In this document: one piece after another, positions 63,132 to 64,000 of the stretch
Layout of the letters: each line of letters opens with the position of its first letter
How positions within the stretch are numbered: position 1 is the first letter of the stretch
From: Babesia bovis T2Bo
Lineage: Eukaryota > Apicomplexa > Aconoidasida > Piroplasmida > Babesiidae
Reading direction: 5' to 3'
NCBI RefSeq assembly: GCF_000165395.2
Contig: NW_026261572.1
Location: 558,001 to 622,000, forward strand
Length of the DNA: 64,000 bases
Translations under genes and position numbers: made by a program
The notes under the pieces: generated by a model
Seen by the model: only the letters and a program-made list of their open reading frames with translations
Told to the model about the DNA's origin: nothing
The model's database searches: none

Positions 63132-64000
63132 ATGATTAAGCATAACAACGCCTTAAGCCTTATGGCACAAGGAAATACAAAGGATATCGCAACGGAAGGA
63201 CATTGCGAAGCAGAATTCCGAGCTCACTGTTACAGAGCAAGTGTTGCAATGCATACAAACACATATAGACCACTCTATGAGCAGCATTTGACACTAGGAA
63301 ACCTATGTGACGAAAAAGAACGAACTTCTAGAAGAGGCACTAAAACAGTAATTGGCGCAGCAATGCTGTATTTGGTAATCGGTATGTCGCAAACAAATAT
63401 TGTTAACCCTTCCCAGGATACCCAGCGCAATTCGCAGGAATGGGACTGCATATCGCATCTTACATGGGAGTTATAGGCAATGATGAACGAGTTGGGTACA
63501 AAGGAATAGCGGCAGTCTACCTAGTGGCCACGGCATTCCAGGCAATGGCAGGACTGCTTACATCACATGTGACACAAAGTATAGATAAAAGAATGCTAAC
63601 GCGCTGCGCTTGCCTAGGCATAAGTATGTGTATTATGGGAGCATCCGCGTGGCTACATAACTATACAGTGTTCCTACTGCTGTACGGCGTGGGCGCTGGA
63701 CTGTGCTCAGGACTGGTTATGTGGCTGCCAGCGGAATCCGTGATCAAACATAACCCAAACTCAAAAGCGTTCAGCTGCAGCATGATGTACGCCATTGCGG
63801 GCACTGTACTTACTATAGTAGGACCACTGCAACTGGCATACCTCAGCCCATGGTGGCTACACAAAGAAAAGACCACACCGACACAACAAAGACAAATCGC
63901 ACCAAATAATTGGTACTACAACAACACAGAAGAATTGTATCGCACCAAGAAAATAATAATGTCAATCGGAATCGTTTACCTCCTCATAACGGTATGATGA
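63132..64000 (+). CDS. Major facilitator superfamily transporter, N-terminal part (cut by window edge)
   Basis: Exons 63132-63381 and 63417 onward are joined by a 35-nt intron, giving MLYLVIGYPAQFAGMGLHIA at the junction (ATG start at 63132). The first 75 residues are hydrophilic. After that come membrane spans KTVIGAAMLYLVIGY, GIAAVYLVATAFQAMAGLL, LGISMCIMGASAWLH, VFLLLYGVGAGLCSGLVMW, and MMYAIAGTVLTIVGPLQLAY, followed by a loop and IIMSIGIVYLLIT. The GVGAGLCSGLVMWLPAES motif fits the oxalate/formate-antiporter or MCT-like MFS branch. The open frame ends at 63997, but a GT donor right after YLLIT (acg|gtatga) suggests the gene continues past the window. Substrate unknown. Confidence 0.8.

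Noticed and set aside
1..64000. tRNA, rRNA, snRNA, CRISPR, transposon or ves-type gene
   Set aside because: A by-eye scan of both strands for T-loop-like motifs, repeat arrays and family motifs found nothing convincing. A covariance-model scan would be needed to exclude small RNAs.

Overview
The window is nuclear chromosomal DNA of an apicomplexan parasite, most likely a piroplasm of the Babesia type. The reasons are densely packed genes on both strands, moderately AT-rich DNA, very short GT-AG introns (mostly 32-41 nt), conserved eukaryotic core genes, and no bacterial operon or Shine-Dalgarno structure. Species is not provable from sequence alone. No ves/smorf-type multigene family, rRNA, tRNA, transposon or CRISPR array was recognised, so this looks like a core chromosome region with one likely exported protein at its left edge.

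Layout. 1-1123 (minus, cut by the edge) encodes a secreted protein whose repeats closely resemble the core motif of vertebrate AHNAK. 2-5.6 kb: a TDRD3/RMI1-like OB-fold protein, a thioredoxin-fold plus zinc-ribbon protein, and a 1.9-kb stretch without a gene. 5.6-14.7 kb: a PPR protein, a small acidic protein, then RPF1, GAA1 and a WBP2-like GRAM protein on the minus strand. 14.9-25.7 kb: XPF nuclease, PRP16 helicase and RRP12. 26-32 kb: a less recognisable block with a CID protein and three orphan genes. 32.6-39 kb: a DUF4602-like protein, lysyl-tRNA synthetase, SmE and RRP6. 39-45 kb: a basic helical orphan, MUS81 and a syntaxin-like SNARE. 45-52.6 kb: a 1,330-residue orphan with a PH-like C-terminus, a membrane-anchored alpha/beta hydrolase, a small tail-anchored protein and a 52-residue PET117. 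53-64 kb: an exportin-5-like protein, BRF1, a P5A-type ATPase and the start of an MFS transporter.

Functional themes. Ribosome biogenesis and RNA decay (RPF1, RRP12, RRP6, DUF4602-like), splicing (PRP16, SmE), transcription (BRF1, CID protein), structure-specific DNA repair (XPF and MUS81, two members of one nuclease family), ER/secretory functions (GAA1, P5A ATPase, SNARE) and organelle functions (PPR, PET117). Neighbours are arranged as divergent or convergent pairs rather than by pathway.

Many genes cannot be read from single open frames. I rebuilt exon structures by matching splice sites to reading-frame continuity and to remembered family sequences. These joins (39 introns resolved) are inference from sequence, not transcript evidence.
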